The notes beneath the pieces are model-generated. The model saw only the letters and a list, made by a program, of their open reading frames with translations, had not been told where the DNA came from and did no database searches. A stretch of 64,000 nucleotides of DNA from Pseudomonadota bacterium (GTDB taxonomy: Bacteria > Pseudomonadota > Gammaproteobacteria > Steroidobacterales > Steroidobacteraceae), in assembly GCA_021792555.1 (NCBI GenBank), contig JAJYUL010000005.1, positions 79,797-143,796 of the forward strand. The letters run 5' to 3'. The position numbers were made by a program, and so were the translations under genes. Of the stretch, positions 54,941 through 63,785 are shown piece by piece (the stretch's first letter is position 1; each line of letters opens with the position of its first letter).

Positions 54941-56246
54941 GTGCGCGCCCTCCCCGATACCGCCGCCGGCTCGACCATCATCCGCCGTCCAAACCCGTAG
55001 AGTGGCTCCAGGATCCACTCGATCAGCCGCCGCCGATCGAGCAGGATGTCCGCACTCAATGCCATGCCCGGACGCAGCGCGACCGGTTGACCATAGGCAT
55101 CGACCGACTGCCCATCAATCGCACCAGCACCCGATAAAGCGGTGCCGTGACCTGCTGCCCGACGAGCATCGCCACTTCCTGCGGGGATAAGGCGCTACGC
55201 GAGACCTGATCAACTTCGCCGACGTGCAGACCGAACTGCTGGTACGGGAACGCTTGATAGCGCAGCACCACGCGCTGACCCCGACGCACAAATCCAACCG
55301 CCGAACTCGGCACCAGCAGCTGCGCCTCAAGCTGCGATCTCGCCGGCACCACGGTCAGCAGTGGCTCGCCGGCCGTCACCGCCTGCCCGGGCTTGATCAG
55401 CACCGTCGAGACGATCCCCGCGCGCGGGGCCTGCAGCACCCACTCGCGTTGCGCTTCGTTCTGCGCGAGGGCCTGTTCGAGCTGTGCGAGCTTGTTGCGG
55501 GTGGCGTTTTGCTGAGCCGCAAGCGTGAGAGGAACCTGCGCCAGCTGCTGCCGCGCCTGCGCGAGCTGTTGCGCGAGACTCAGCCGCTCGCGCTGCAACG
55601 CCTTCACCTGCAGTTCGGCGTTGAAGGCATCGGCCTGCTGTTGCTGCATGTCGTAGACCGACACGATTCCCTGTTTGCGCAGCGGCATGATGCTCTTCAG
55701 CAGCCCCTCCATGTTCGCCGCCTCCTGCCGCTGCAGCACCAGTTGCGAGTCGATCTGTGCCAGCTGCGCCCGCAGGCTCGCCACGCTCTGGCGCAGCGTC
55801 GCACTCTGGCTCGCCGCGAGCGCTTGCTGCGTCGTGAGATCCTGCTCGAGCCCTTTGCGCTCGGTGTCGAGCTCGGACGTAATGAACGCGAGCGTGTTGC
55901 CGAGCGCGGCACTCGCGAGCGGATTATCGAAGCTCGCGAGCCGCTCTCCCGCAACCACCCGCTCGCCCTGGTGGACGTCCACCATCAGCACATCGCCCGC
56001 ATCGGTCGCGTTCAATGTCACGAGCCCCGTCGCCGGCACCAGTATCCCGCTGACGGTGGCCCGACGGGTGTAGTGCCCGAGATAGAGATACACGCCAGCA
56101 GCCACGACAAAAGCGGCGGCCAGCAGGCTCACGGCCCAGAACGCCAGTGGAGTGTTGATCTGGATGCTGCCCAGAGCGGCGCGGCGCTGTGAGTGCAGCG
56201 CTTCGCGCCTAAAAAGCCCCTGACTCCCCTCTCGCTCTTCATCCAT
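54937..56246 (-). pseudogene. HlyD-family secretion adaptor with a single-base frameshift
   Basis: Membrane fusion protein linking the ABC exporter to an outer-membrane channel. From the ATG at 56246 the frame reads one N-terminal helix (FWAVSLLAAAFVVAAGVYLYL), a biotinyl-lipoyl half (TVSGILVPATGLVTLN), a long coiled coil (about 120-270), the second lipoyl half (QAPRAGIVSTVLIKPGQAV) and the beta-barrel. After 377 codons, at about 55115/55116, one G appears missing. The literal frame ends at 55056 with 19 unrelated residues. In the other frame the normal end (DGQSVDAYGQPVALRPGM, then IEWILEPLYGFG) continues to a TGA overlapping the exporter GTG. The total length is exactly one base short of a 436-aa frame. 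Confidence 0.85.
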
Positions 56247-56685
56247 CCCGACCCGTTCTCCGGTCAGACTCGCATCAAGTGCGATTTTGGCCAGCGCCTA
56301 ACACCATGCGCCAGCAGGACACAACATTCGGTCCGATTATGTGAACAGGACCACTGTGCGCGCGGCTCATGCCATTCGCGTGACAACGTCCCGCTCCCCA
56401 GTGCTCCACAATGACGCGCGGCTGGACCGAGTCCAGCCCAGTGAGCGCGCCACCCGGTGTCGGTGGTGTTGCTTTGGGAGAACTCGTGCCCGGACGTCGG
56501 CATCACAGATCTGGACTACTGTTCTTAGAATGCGGCCACCCGCAGGGTACTCGTCGTCCAACCGATGCCCGGTGCGTCTGGGGAACTGCCCGGTACCCAT
56601 CAGGGCACACGCCCACAGTGCCTCCTGCCTCTCGTGCTCCGGCAATTCTTATGGTGGTGCGAAATCCGAGCCACACAATGAGCGC
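56247..56685. other. Intergenic region upstream of the bacteriocin cassette
   Basis: About 440 bp between the relaxase stop and the adaptor start. I see no gene that I can support. On the minus strand CACATAAT near 56340 could be part of a promoter for the cassette, but no good -35 partner is seen. Confidence 0.4.
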
Positions 56686-58743
56686 CTACCTGCCGAAGTC
56701 CGGCTGTTCCCGCTCACCTTGCTCATTCTGCCGCCGCACCGTGGTGCGGTCCTGATGTCTCGCCTCCGTGATGGACTGAGGCACACTCCTTCCGGCGTCC
56801 TGGTAATCGCGCATCGTGTGCCACGCATCGAGCAACCCATCTCCTGCCCGCTCTCTCTTGCGGCCCGCCGCTTCGGCCTCCTCGGGCCATGCCGTTCGCT
56901 CGTGCGCGCCGATGTGCTGCCACCACGTCATCAACGCCCGGTGGGACGGGTTTGGGCGCTCGATGCGCGGGGCACGCTCGTGAACCGCAGGCGCGGCAGG
57001 GGGCCGCTCTGCTCTTCCCATTCGCGACTGTTCGTCCGTGACGATGTGCGCCAGATCGGCATCCACGACGTGGATGCCTTCACGCGCCGCCTGCCGCGCC
57101 ATCCGCTCCCGAAATTCCGCACTCCCCGTGAGCGAGACCGCGCCGCCGAAGCGCACGGCTGCGATCTTGAGCGCGGCGATCTCCGCCGCCTCGTCGTATC
57201 GGACCATCTCGACTCGCACGCGCGTCACCGTAAAGACCTCGCGACCCGCCCGGTCACGATATCTTCGGCACCGAGCCCCGGCGTCCCACTCGTAGTGCAG
57301 GCCGCAGGCCCGCGCCACCGTGATCTCCGCACTGCGGTAACCTGCGATCAGTCCGCCCGCGCTCGCAACACCCGCGCGCAGGCGCTCGCGTTCGGCCTGC
57401 ACTTTGCGGTCGCGCTCGCACTTCGCCCGTGCGCGCCGCTCCACGCGCCGTTTGGCCTGAAGCTCGAGGTGCGCGAGCTTGAGGGCCGAGTAGTCCTTCT
57501 GCGCGTGCGGCTTCGAGCGGCCGATGCGGGCCTCGCGCTCGTTCTCCGCGATCCATGCTGCGCGCAGCGATTTGTACCCCTCATCGAGCGAAAGACCGCG
57601 TTCTCGCGCGTGCGACTCGATGGCCCGGCGCGCACGCCCAATATCCTCCGGCGTGATCTTCTCCGGATGAGCCCCCTCTGCCGCCTGGGCATCCGCGCCC
57701 GCGCGCTCGAGCGCCCGCGTTATAAGCGCGCTGTGAGACTTCGCATCCTGTGCTTCCCGCCGCGCCTCGCGTGTCGCCTTCTCAAACTCTGCCGCGCGAT
57801 GTGTGATGGCCTCAAATTCGCTTCGTTCTTGGCACGCTCGCCGTACTTGGTCCAGGGCCTCGCAGAACACCCGCCGGCGGTTTTCTGGCAACGTGTGGTC
57901 GATCGATGACGGGACACCCGCCACTTCGTCGAGATCACGGGAGCGCTCGAGGATCTCGGCCTCGAGGGCATCGATCCGGGCTTGCAGCTTCCCGCGTTCG
58001 CGGTGCCGCTCGCGCGCGGCGTCCTGCATCATCGCGCGGTATTCGCGGTGATTGACGTGCCCCCTCGGCGGCAATCCAGCGCGCCTCGCGGTTTCGCGCT
58101 CCGCCGCCACCCGTGCCCGCCGCCCCGCCGCGCTCTCGCCCGTCACGACGCGACAGGTCATGTCTTGCACCTTGCGCATCGTCTCGCGATCGAGCTCGAT
58201 CACGCCCACCCGCGCCGGGATGCGACGCTCGCCGGTCCGGGTCTGAATCACGCGCGCCTCGCGCGCGCGCATGCGGTCCACGAGCACGTGCGCATGAGGA
58301 TTCGGTCGTACCTCGCCGGTCGGCTCGTCGATGTGGCCCTCATCGAAGTGCAGCGCGCATTGCAGCACTTGGTGTCCGGTCAGTGCCTCATACTCCTGAC
58401 ACCATTTTGTCATCGTGTCCGCCAGCCGATCGCGGTAGGCATCGACGCTCTCCCCGTTCCCGGTATCGCGCAGCGGCAGCACCACGATGCCCGACCAAAA
58501 CGGGGAGAACGCCTTCGCGCGCTTCGCGCGCTCGGAACACTGCGCAAGGCCCGCCATGTAGCGCTCGTGCAGGCCGGGGTCATTGCGCCCCAGCGCCGAC
58601 GCGAGCATCTGTCCGCTCGAATCCCGCAGCCGATCCTCCGGTGCCAGAAGGTACCGTGGCTCCCTCCCCTCGCGGCGGTTGTGCCGATCCTCGTGCCGCA
58701 GGTTCTTTACGGCCTTGAAATTGACGCTCGTGCCTCTCGCCAT
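56686..58743 (-). CDS. Mob/Pre-type relaxase with C-terminal LPD7-like domain
   Basis: The 685 aa from the ATG at 58743 (GGAGAAACACCC before it) begin MARGTSVNFKAVKNLRHEDR. The relaxase metal site reads ALHFDEGHIDEPTGEVRPNP followed by HAHV: an H-x-D-E...PHxH pattern of the plasmid-recombination (Mob_Pre/MobV) class. A long charged helical region (about 240-470) follows, then an LPD7-like domain (KIAAVRFGGAVSLTGSAEFR, then AREGIHVVDADLAHIV). It would nick oriT and lead the strand into a recipient using a helper conjugation system. No type IV secretion genes are in the window. Confidence 0.78.
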   Translation of the reverse strand: MARGTSVNFKAVKNLRHEDRHNRREGREPRYLLAPEDRLRDSSGQMLASALGRNDPGLHERYMAGLAQCSERAKRAKAFSPFWSGIVVLPLRDTGNGESVDAYRDRLADTMTKWCQEYEALTGHQVLQCALHFDEGHIDEPTGEVRPNPHAHVLVDRMRAREARVIQTRTGERRIPARVGVIELDRETMRKVQDMTCRVVTGESAAGRRARVAAERETARRAGLPPRGHVNHREYRAMMQDAARERHRERGKLQARIDALEAEILERSRDLDEVAGVPSSIDHTLPENRRRVFCEALDQVRRACQERSEFEAITHRAAEFEKATREARREAQDAKSHSALITRALERAGADAQAAEGAHPEKITPEDIGRARRAIESHARERGLSLDEGYKSLRAAWIAENEREARIGRSKPHAQKDYSALKLAHLELQAKRRVERRARAKCERDRKVQAERERLRAGVASAGGLIAGYRSAEITVARACGLHYEWDAGARCRRYRDRAGREVFTVTRVRVEMVRYDEAAEIAALKIAAVRFGGAVSLTGSAEFRERMARQAAREGIHVVDADLAHIVTDEQSRMGRAERPPAAPAVHERAPRIERPNPSHRALMTWWQHIGAHERTAWPEEAEAAGRKRERAGDGLLDAWHTMRDYQDAGRSVPQSITEARHQDRTTVRRQNEQGEREQPDFGR

Positions 58744-59450
58744 GGGTGTTTCTCCGTGATTTGCCACCCCATTCCGCCCTGCGGGCCGCACACTGTCGCA
58801 TTGCCTCACCAAGAATGTTACCGGCCGTCGTCGTTGCGTCATGTTAAATGCTACCGGTCGATGGCGCCGCACCAGATCCAGATCGGCCAAGGACTCTTGC
58901 CCTCTGAGGCGTCGACGTGCCTTGCACACTGCGGCCCACAAGGTGACCGGAAAGCGATCGAGAGGAGGAGTCCAGTAACATGGTTGATGAGGCAATCGGT
59001 AACGGAATTACGTGAGGCAATACGGTGCGAGATTTACGTCCGGCGTTGACAGCACACCCACTGCGTGCAGCACGCACTGCAGACCGCACAACCCTCGGTG
59101 CGACACCGGGCTTGCCCGCAGCACCTTTCCCCTGTGCCACACATGCGGTGCGCAGCACCCGTCCGCACGACATGCCGTCTGCAAGACCGCAGGAGGACAT
59201 GGCTCGGCCATGTCCTTAATGCGCATTAAGGACGTAGCGCGGCTACGTCCCCATGCTTACTCCGCTGCGCGGGCCCCTCTCGGCTGCGGCTCGAGGTGTG
59301 AAGGCGGGGTCGGCGACAAGTCGCGGGTGCGGGGCGGAGACAAGTCTCGGCCCCGTCAGGAGAAGAACGGAAGGGAATGCCAGGGAGAGGCCCACGCGGG
59401 GGAATAAGGGAGAAGGGTCCGCGTTGTGCGGACCGAGATGGAGAACCCGC
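58744..59450. other. Long non-coding region upstream of the relaxase (candidate oriT/origin)
   Basis: About 700 bp without a convincing gene, between divergent genes. It holds four CAGCAC words (59050, 59068, 59119, 59153; spacings 18, 51 and 34), a triple inverted repeat (59195-59250) and a hairpin GGTCCGC-GTTGT-GCGGACC (59416-59434) just before the next gene. Such a structured region beside a relaxase gene is where oriT is expected. Confidence 0.5.
59195..59250. repeat. Three adjacent inverted repeats
   Basis: GGACATGGC-TCG-GCCATGTCC (59195-59215) is followed directly by the palindrome TTAATGCGCATTAA (59216-59229) and then GGACGTAGC-GCG-GCTACGTCC (59230-59250). The outer hairpins are diverged copies of each other, and the arms also combine into a 22-bp palindrome (59212-59233). 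The region can thus fold in two exclusive ways. Confidence 0.85.
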
Positions 59451-59960
59451 ATGGCCAAGAAATCGAACCCACCTCACGAGATCGACCCGCTGAATGTCGC
59501 ACTGCTCGCCGCAGTGCGCACAAAACCGCCCGGCAATCTGCCGCCGGCGCGCGTGCTGTACGCGATTCGCAAGCTCGTCACGGAGGGATACACCGACGAG
59601 GAAATCGCAGCCGGACTCGCCAGCGCGCACATCACGGTCGCCGCCGCCGACCTCGCCGCAGCCCTCCAATCCGTGCGCGATGCCCGGGCCACGCGAGCGG
59701 CGGAGCGCGCGGCACGGAAGAGCGCGCAGCGGAACACGTGCGGGCAGACAGACCCGAGCGCTGCGGGATCGGGCGCGAGCGCGGCGGCTGCCCAGCGGGT
59801 CACCGTGCGATTCGGGACGAAGCCCGCCAGCATCCGGCCGCTGCGGGATGCCGGACTGGACTACCTCGATGGCGCATGGAGTGGCACGGTGGCGCCGGAC
59901 AAGATGGAGGCGCTGCGGCGGTTCGCATCGGAGCACGGCGGCACGCTCGAGACGGCCTGA
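59451..59960 (+). CDS. Hypothetical protein divergent from the relaxase
   Basis: The 169 aa from the ATG at 59451 (GGAGAACCCGC upstream) start MAKKSNPPHEIDPLNVALLA. A helical N-terminal half (LYAIRKLVTEGYTDEEIAAG) may be a DNA-binding or antirepressor-like fold. An Ala/Arg-rich linker leads to a C-terminal segment (RVTVRFGTKPASIRPLRDAG, LDYLDGAWSGTVAPDKMEAL). I do not recognise the family. Facing away from the relaxase across the candidate oriT, it may be a relaxosome accessory protein; this is only inference. Confidence 0.6.
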   Translation: MAKKSNPPHEIDPLNVALLAAVRTKPPGNLPPARVLYAIRKLVTEGYTDEEIAAGLASAHITVAAADLAAALQSVRDARATRAAERAARKSAQRNTCGQTDPSAAGSGASAAAAQRVTVRFGTKPASIRPLRDAGLDYLDGAWSGTVAPDKMEALRRFASEHGGTLETA

Positions 59961-59968
59961 GCGCGTTT

Positions 59969-60001
59969 GCGCCCGGCGGCGCAGGAGGGGCCGCCGGGCG
60001 C
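59969..60001. terminator. Bidirectional terminator
   Basis: GCGCCCGGCGGC pairs perfectly with GCCGCCGGGCGC (12 bp, 9-nt loop) between the convergent stop codons at 59960 and 60008. It probably separates the accessory gene from the replication ATPase transcript. Confidence 0.65.
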
Positions 60002-60007
60002 GATGCT

Positions 60008-61621
60008 TCATCCCGATGCGGGCGCCGCTCGTGCCGCGATCCGATAGCACCGTGTCTTGCTGTGGCTGTCACGCCCCGCATCACTGATCTGCAGGCCGTC
60101 CACCACCTGCCCCACGCGTTCCGCCAGGTAGTTGCCGATGCGCAGCGCGTTGAGCCGCCCGGTGCCGTCCGAGCCGATACCGAGCAGCGCTTCTCGCAAC
60201 GCCTCCTGTTGCGCCGCGGCCCGCATCAACGCCGCGACCGTCACCCCGCGTTCGCCACAGGTTGCCATCCAGGTGGCGAGCAGCACGCGCAATTTCTCGC
60301 GCTCGGGGTCCGCGTCCTCCAGCGCGACTTGTGTCTCCATCGGATCGGCACACGCGAGCCAAATGAGCGGAAGGCGTACCAGCCGATCCCACTGGTGGAA
60401 CCGCGATGGGCGCACCGGCAGCGCCGGTGCTCCCGCGGAGAGATACGCCAGCGGGATCGTCAGGGCCGCTTGCACGAGTCGCGCACGGTGCTCGGCGATG
60501 AACGCCGCGATATCGCGCTGGTACGTGCGCTCCTGCGGGCGATCGAGCCCAGTGTCGAGCGCGCAACCCAGGGCCCGTGTCGTCAGGTCACCGACGAGAC
60601 GCAATCCATTGCCGGTGATGATCATCGTCACCGCCGTCGAGACGCGGGCCATCGTACTGCTGCGGATGATGCGATCCTGATAGCTCTCCGATGTCAGCGC
60701 GGCGCAGAGTGCCGCACTGTCGACCGGGCTCACCGCGTTGTCGAGACAGAGCACTGGGTCGCCCGCCAGAAGCACGCCCAGCAGGCGCCGTCCAAGCTCA
60801 GCGGCTTCCTGGTCGAGCGGGATCACCGCCGCCTCGCGACCGGTCAGGATACGCGCGATGATGTGCGCCAGGGCCGTCTTGCCGCTCGATGCCTGCTTCG
60901 CGGTGACGGCCAGAACGGGTGCAATGTCGAGCGCGCGGCGGACGGTGGCGGTAATGATCGTCGCGAGCATCGCACTTGCGGACGGGGACTGTGCGCCCCC
61001 GACGAATGCGCATTCCGAGAGCAGATCAGCGAGCGCGCGCAGCGCCTCGCGCGCCTCTTGCACGCTCGGCGTGGGGTTGATCGCAGGATACTCGAGCCCG
61101 CCAAAATCCATGTACAGGCCGCTTCGGGCATCGTACCCCTCGCAATCGAGGAGCGACCCATCGGTGCGCAGCGTTGGCGCCGTGACGATGCCCCGCAGCA
61201 CCGGCAGGCGCCACTCCCCCGAGAGCGCGAGCAACTCGCGCGCAACCGGAACCGGCGGGTCAATCACCCTCAGTTCCCCCCGTTTGTCGAGCGTTTCCCA
61301 ATCCGCTATGCGAGCCAGCGCGTGGCTCAACCAGTGCTGCGTGACCGCCGTGATGATGAGACTCCCGGCCGCTCGACGCACACCGCCGGAGTCAGTGTCG
61401 GCATCGATCCGGGCAATCCGCACCAGCCGCTCACCCTGGCGATATACCCCGCCGACGGCGATCAACGCGGACTCGGCCGCGCGCACCGCCGCCGGGCGCT
61501 GCCCCGTCTCGACCCGGATCACTGGCCGAGTGAAAGGGATGATCGTGCCGTCTCCACCCGCATCAGACCTCCCGCCGCGCTCCGGGGTACGACCCCCGAG
61601 CGTGGTCCCGTCGAGGCTCAT
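60008..61621 (-). CDS. P-loop ATPase, probable replication primase/helicase of the element
   Basis: The 537 aa from the ATG at 61621 have a C-terminal AAA+/SF3-like ATPase core: Walker A AVTAKQASSGKTALAHI, Walker B LAGDPVLCLDNAV, sensor-like MIITGNGLRLVGDL and an arginine-rich RALGCALDTGLDRPQER. The N-terminal part (LVRIARIDADTDSGGVRRAA) resembles regulatory domains of phage and integrative-element primase-helicases. It overlaps alpA by 4 bp (ATGA), so the two are co-translated. A role in element replication or stabilisation is inferred. Confidence 0.7.
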   Translation of the reverse strand: MSLDGTTLGGRTPERGGRSDAGGDGTIIPFTRPVIRVETGQRPAAVRAAESALIAVGGVYRQGERLVRIARIDADTDSGGVRRAAGSLIITAVTQHWLSHALARIADWETLDKRGELRVIDPPVPVARELLALSGEWRLPVLRGIVTAPTLRTDGSLLDCEGYDARSGLYMDFGGLEYPAINPTPSVQEAREALRALADLLSECAFVGGAQSPSASAMLATIITATVRRALDIAPVLAVTAKQASSGKTALAHIIARILTGREAAVIPLDQEAAELGRRLLGVLLAGDPVLCLDNAVSPVDSAALCAALTSESYQDRIIRSSTMARVSTAVTMIITGNGLRLVGDLTTRALGCALDTGLDRPQERTYQRDIAAFIAEHRARLVQAALTIPLAYLSAGAPALPVRPSRFHQWDRLVRLPLIWLACADPMETQVALEDADPEREKLRVLLATWMATCGERGVTVAALMRAAAQQEALREALLGIGSDGTGRLNALRIGNYLAERVGQVVDGLQISDAGRDSHSKTRCYRIAARAAPASG

Positions 61622-61818
61622 TGCCCCTCCCTCGCGGCGAGCCATTGCTCGAGCGTCGAGCGGCGAATGCCGCTCGCGCGCGGCCCGAGCTTCAGCAGCG
61701 GTGGGAATTTGCCCTGGCGAATGAGGCGATGGATCTGTGCACGGCTGACGCCCACAATGGACGGCAGCGCGTGCGTGCGAATCACCGGATCGACCGGTGT
61801 GTGAATATGTTCCGACAT
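61618..61818 (-). CDS. alpA: AlpA-family regulator/excisionase
   Basis: The 66 aa have one MerR-like winged HTH: LPSIVGVSRAQIHRLIRQGKF, then PPLLKLGPRASGIRRSTLEQWLA. It is the AlpA/phage transcriptional regulator pattern, which in P4-like and integrative elements activates or performs excision. The first part is quoted within 20 residues as ALPSIVGVSRAQIHRLIRQG. It is the first gene of the alpA-replication ATPase pair. Confidence 0.85.
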   Translation of the reverse strand: MSEHIHTPVDPVIRTHALPSIVGVSRAQIHRLIRQGKFPPLLKLGPRASGIRRSTLEQWLAAREGQ

Positions 61819-61904
61819 GGAAATACCTGCGCATCATGCAAATGGGCCGGTGTTTCACGGCCCGCACGCTTGGCGCGACGCGCGCGCCTAGCGTCCCGCG
61901 CGTC

Positions 61905-62402
61905 CTATGCGCAGGCCCGCAGGGAGCGGGTGGTCAGGCGAGGCAGGAGGGTCACGGCAAGCGCGCCGCGACGCAATCGAATCGCTGCCTCACGGCGGTC
62001 ATTCTGACGTTCGGCACTCACGTGCAGTAGCGCGGCGATCAGTGACACAATGCGAGAAGCGATCCGCAAAGACCCCTTGATCCGGCCCCGCCGTATCGCG
62101 CGCCGTACGTCTTGCACCCACTGTTCGCACCGCAGCGTGAGCCGCCGGGCAGCACCAGTGCCGAACGCGAACCGCTGGATGCCCACAACAGCGATGATAC
62201 CGGCGGCCGTGATCATGCCGACCAGTGGCACAGAAGCGGCTTGCACGCCCGCGGTAACCGCTGACACCGCCATCACGGTGAGTAACGCCGCCCAGCGCCC
62301 GGAGTTCGCCTTCATATTCCGCACGAGCGCGGCCCACCCCTCCCTCCCCGTCCAGCGACGCGGGCGAAGTGCGGTCTCGCAGTGGTGCGGTGTGAAGCGC
62401 AT
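61905..62402 (-). CDS. Hypothetical membrane protein downstream of the integrase
   Basis: The 165 aa from the ATG at 62402 contain two hydrophobic helices close together (WAALLTVMAVSAVTAGVQAA and VPLVGMITAAGIIAVVGI) and a strongly basic C-terminal half (RRAIRRGRIKGSLRIASRIV). An alternative ATG at 62315 would keep both helices. It starts 12 bp after the integrase stop. I do not recognise it. The start is uncertain because neither ATG has a good ribosome site. Confidence 0.5.
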   Translation of the reverse strand: MRFTPHHCETALRPRRWTGREGWAALVRNMKANSGRWAALLTVMAVSAVTAGVQAASVPLVGMITAAGIIAVVGIQRFAFGTGAARRLTLRCEQWVQDVRRAIRRGRIKGSLRIASRIVSLIAALLHVSAERQNDRREAAIRLRRGALAVTLLPRLTTRSLRACA

Positions 62403-62414
62403 CGGAGATCTGTA

Positions 62415-63752
62415 TCACGTATCGGCGCGTGGGACAACTGTACTTGTCCGAAGCGCATCCAGCCGGTCCGCCCACCATTGCATCATCTCGCGCCGTTCGG
62501 ACAGGCGCGTTGCACGGTTGTACACGCCGCGGACCGTCGAATCGATGTGGGCCAACTGCAACTCGATCAGATCGGGCGCGAAGCCGCTCTCATTCAGCTG
62601 CGTGCTCGCCATCGCCCGAAAGCCGTGCGGCACGATGCGATCCGCTCCGTAGCCCAGGCGCTTCAGCGCCTGTCCGAGCGTCGCATCGGAAATCGCCTTG
62701 CCGCGCACGAGTCCGGGGAACAACAGACCGTTGGGATCACCGCCGGTGAGTGCACGCAAATCTGTGAGCAGCGTCACAGCCTGCCGGGACAAGGGCACCA
62801 GATGCTCGCCGGGGTTCTTGCGGCGCATCTTCATGCGCTCACCAGGAACGCGCCAGAGCGGCCCTACCTCGGGACTGCCCTGCAAGTCAAACTCGCCCCA
62901 CCGGGCGTTGCGCAACTCCCCGGGGCGCGTGAACACCAACGGCAGAATCTTGAGCGCAAATTCCGTAGACGGATCGCCTCGGTAACCCTCGATCGCTCGC
63001 ATCAGCTCGCCGATCTCCTCGGGCTTCGTCAGCGTCGCGTACTTCTCCGAATGCACCGGCGCAAGCAGACCCCGCAGGTCCGCGGCCACGTCCCGTTCGC
63101 AGAGACCACGTACGACGCCGTAGCGCAGCACACGCCCAATCTGCGCTCGCACCCGATGCGCGGTGTCACCCCGCCCGCTCGCCTCGATCTCAGGGAGCAC
63201 CGGCCGGATCTCGGCGGGTAGCACGTTCGAGGCCGGCAGACTCCCGAGTGCGGGCAGCCAGTGCGTCAAGATCTGCCGTTCACGCCGCGCCGTACGCGGC
63301 TCCCAGGGTTGCTTCCCCGCCCACTCCTCGGCCAGCGCGCGCAGGGAGCTCACCTCTCCACCCCGGCCGCGGCGCCGATCGCTCATCGGGTCGCGGCCCG
63401 CCCTGAGCTGCGCGCGGGCTCCGGCGGCCAGCTCTCGGGCGCGCTCGAGCGTCACCTCGTCCGCGAGGCTCCCGTACCGGCCCAGGGCCAGCACCTGCTG
63501 GACCCGCTTCCCGTCGCGCGAACGCATCGCGCGGTACTGCTGCCGCCAGAGCTTGCTGCCGGCGGGCGTGACTTCGAGGTATAGACCCCGGCCATCGAAG
63601 CACTTGTAGGGCTTCGGCGCGGGCTTGAGCGCGCGGATCGCGCGATCGGTGAGCTTCCCTGCGGGCACTGGTGGGGGCTCCTGCGGGGCCGTTGCGGGGG
63701 TTCCAAGCGGCACACCCCGCATACCGTCACAGAGGCGTGCCGTCACCGCCAA
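62415..63752 (-). CDS. Tyrosine-type site-specific integrase (P4-like)
   Basis: The 445 aa have an N-terminal arm-binding domain (KLTDRAIRALKPAPKPYKCF, DGRGLYLEVTPAGSKLWRQQ), a SAM-like core-binding domain and the catalytic domain: Arg in FTRPGELRNARWGEF, His-x-x-Arg in VPHGFRAMASTQLNE, His and nucleophile Tyr in LAHIDSTVRGVYNRA. This is the P4/CP4-57 family that inserts into tRNA 3' ends. It lies 120 bp from att copy C. The start is uncertain (TTG at 63752, GTG at 63746 or ATG at 63722); no strong ribosome site is seen. Confidence 0.92.
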   Translation of the reverse strand: MAVTARLCDGMRGVPLGTPATAPQEPPPVPAGKLTDRAIRALKPAPKPYKCFDGRGLYLEVTPAGSKLWRQQYRAMRSRDGKRVQQVLALGRYGSLADEVTLERARELAAGARAQLRAGRDPMSDRRRGRGGEVSSLRALAEEWAGKQPWEPRTARRERQILTHWLPALGSLPASNVLPAEIRPVLPEIEASGRGDTAHRVRAQIGRVLRYGVVRGLCERDVAADLRGLLAPVHSEKYATLTKPEEIGELMRAIEGYRGDPSTEFALKILPLVFTRPGELRNARWGEFDLQGSPEVGPLWRVPGERMKMRRKNPGEHLVPLSRQAVTLLTDLRALTGGDPNGLLFPGLVRGKAISDATLGQALKRLGYGADRIVPHGFRAMASTQLNESGFAPDLIELQLAHIDSTVRGVYNRATRLSERREMMQWWADRLDALRTSTVVPRADT

Positions 63753-63785
63753 TCATACCGTCAGAAGGAAGGATTCACCAATAGC

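Noticed and set aside
58844..59200. Minus-strand open frame in the candidate oriT region
   Set aside because: The composition is Ser/Arg-rich, there is no ribosome site, and it runs into the structured repeats.
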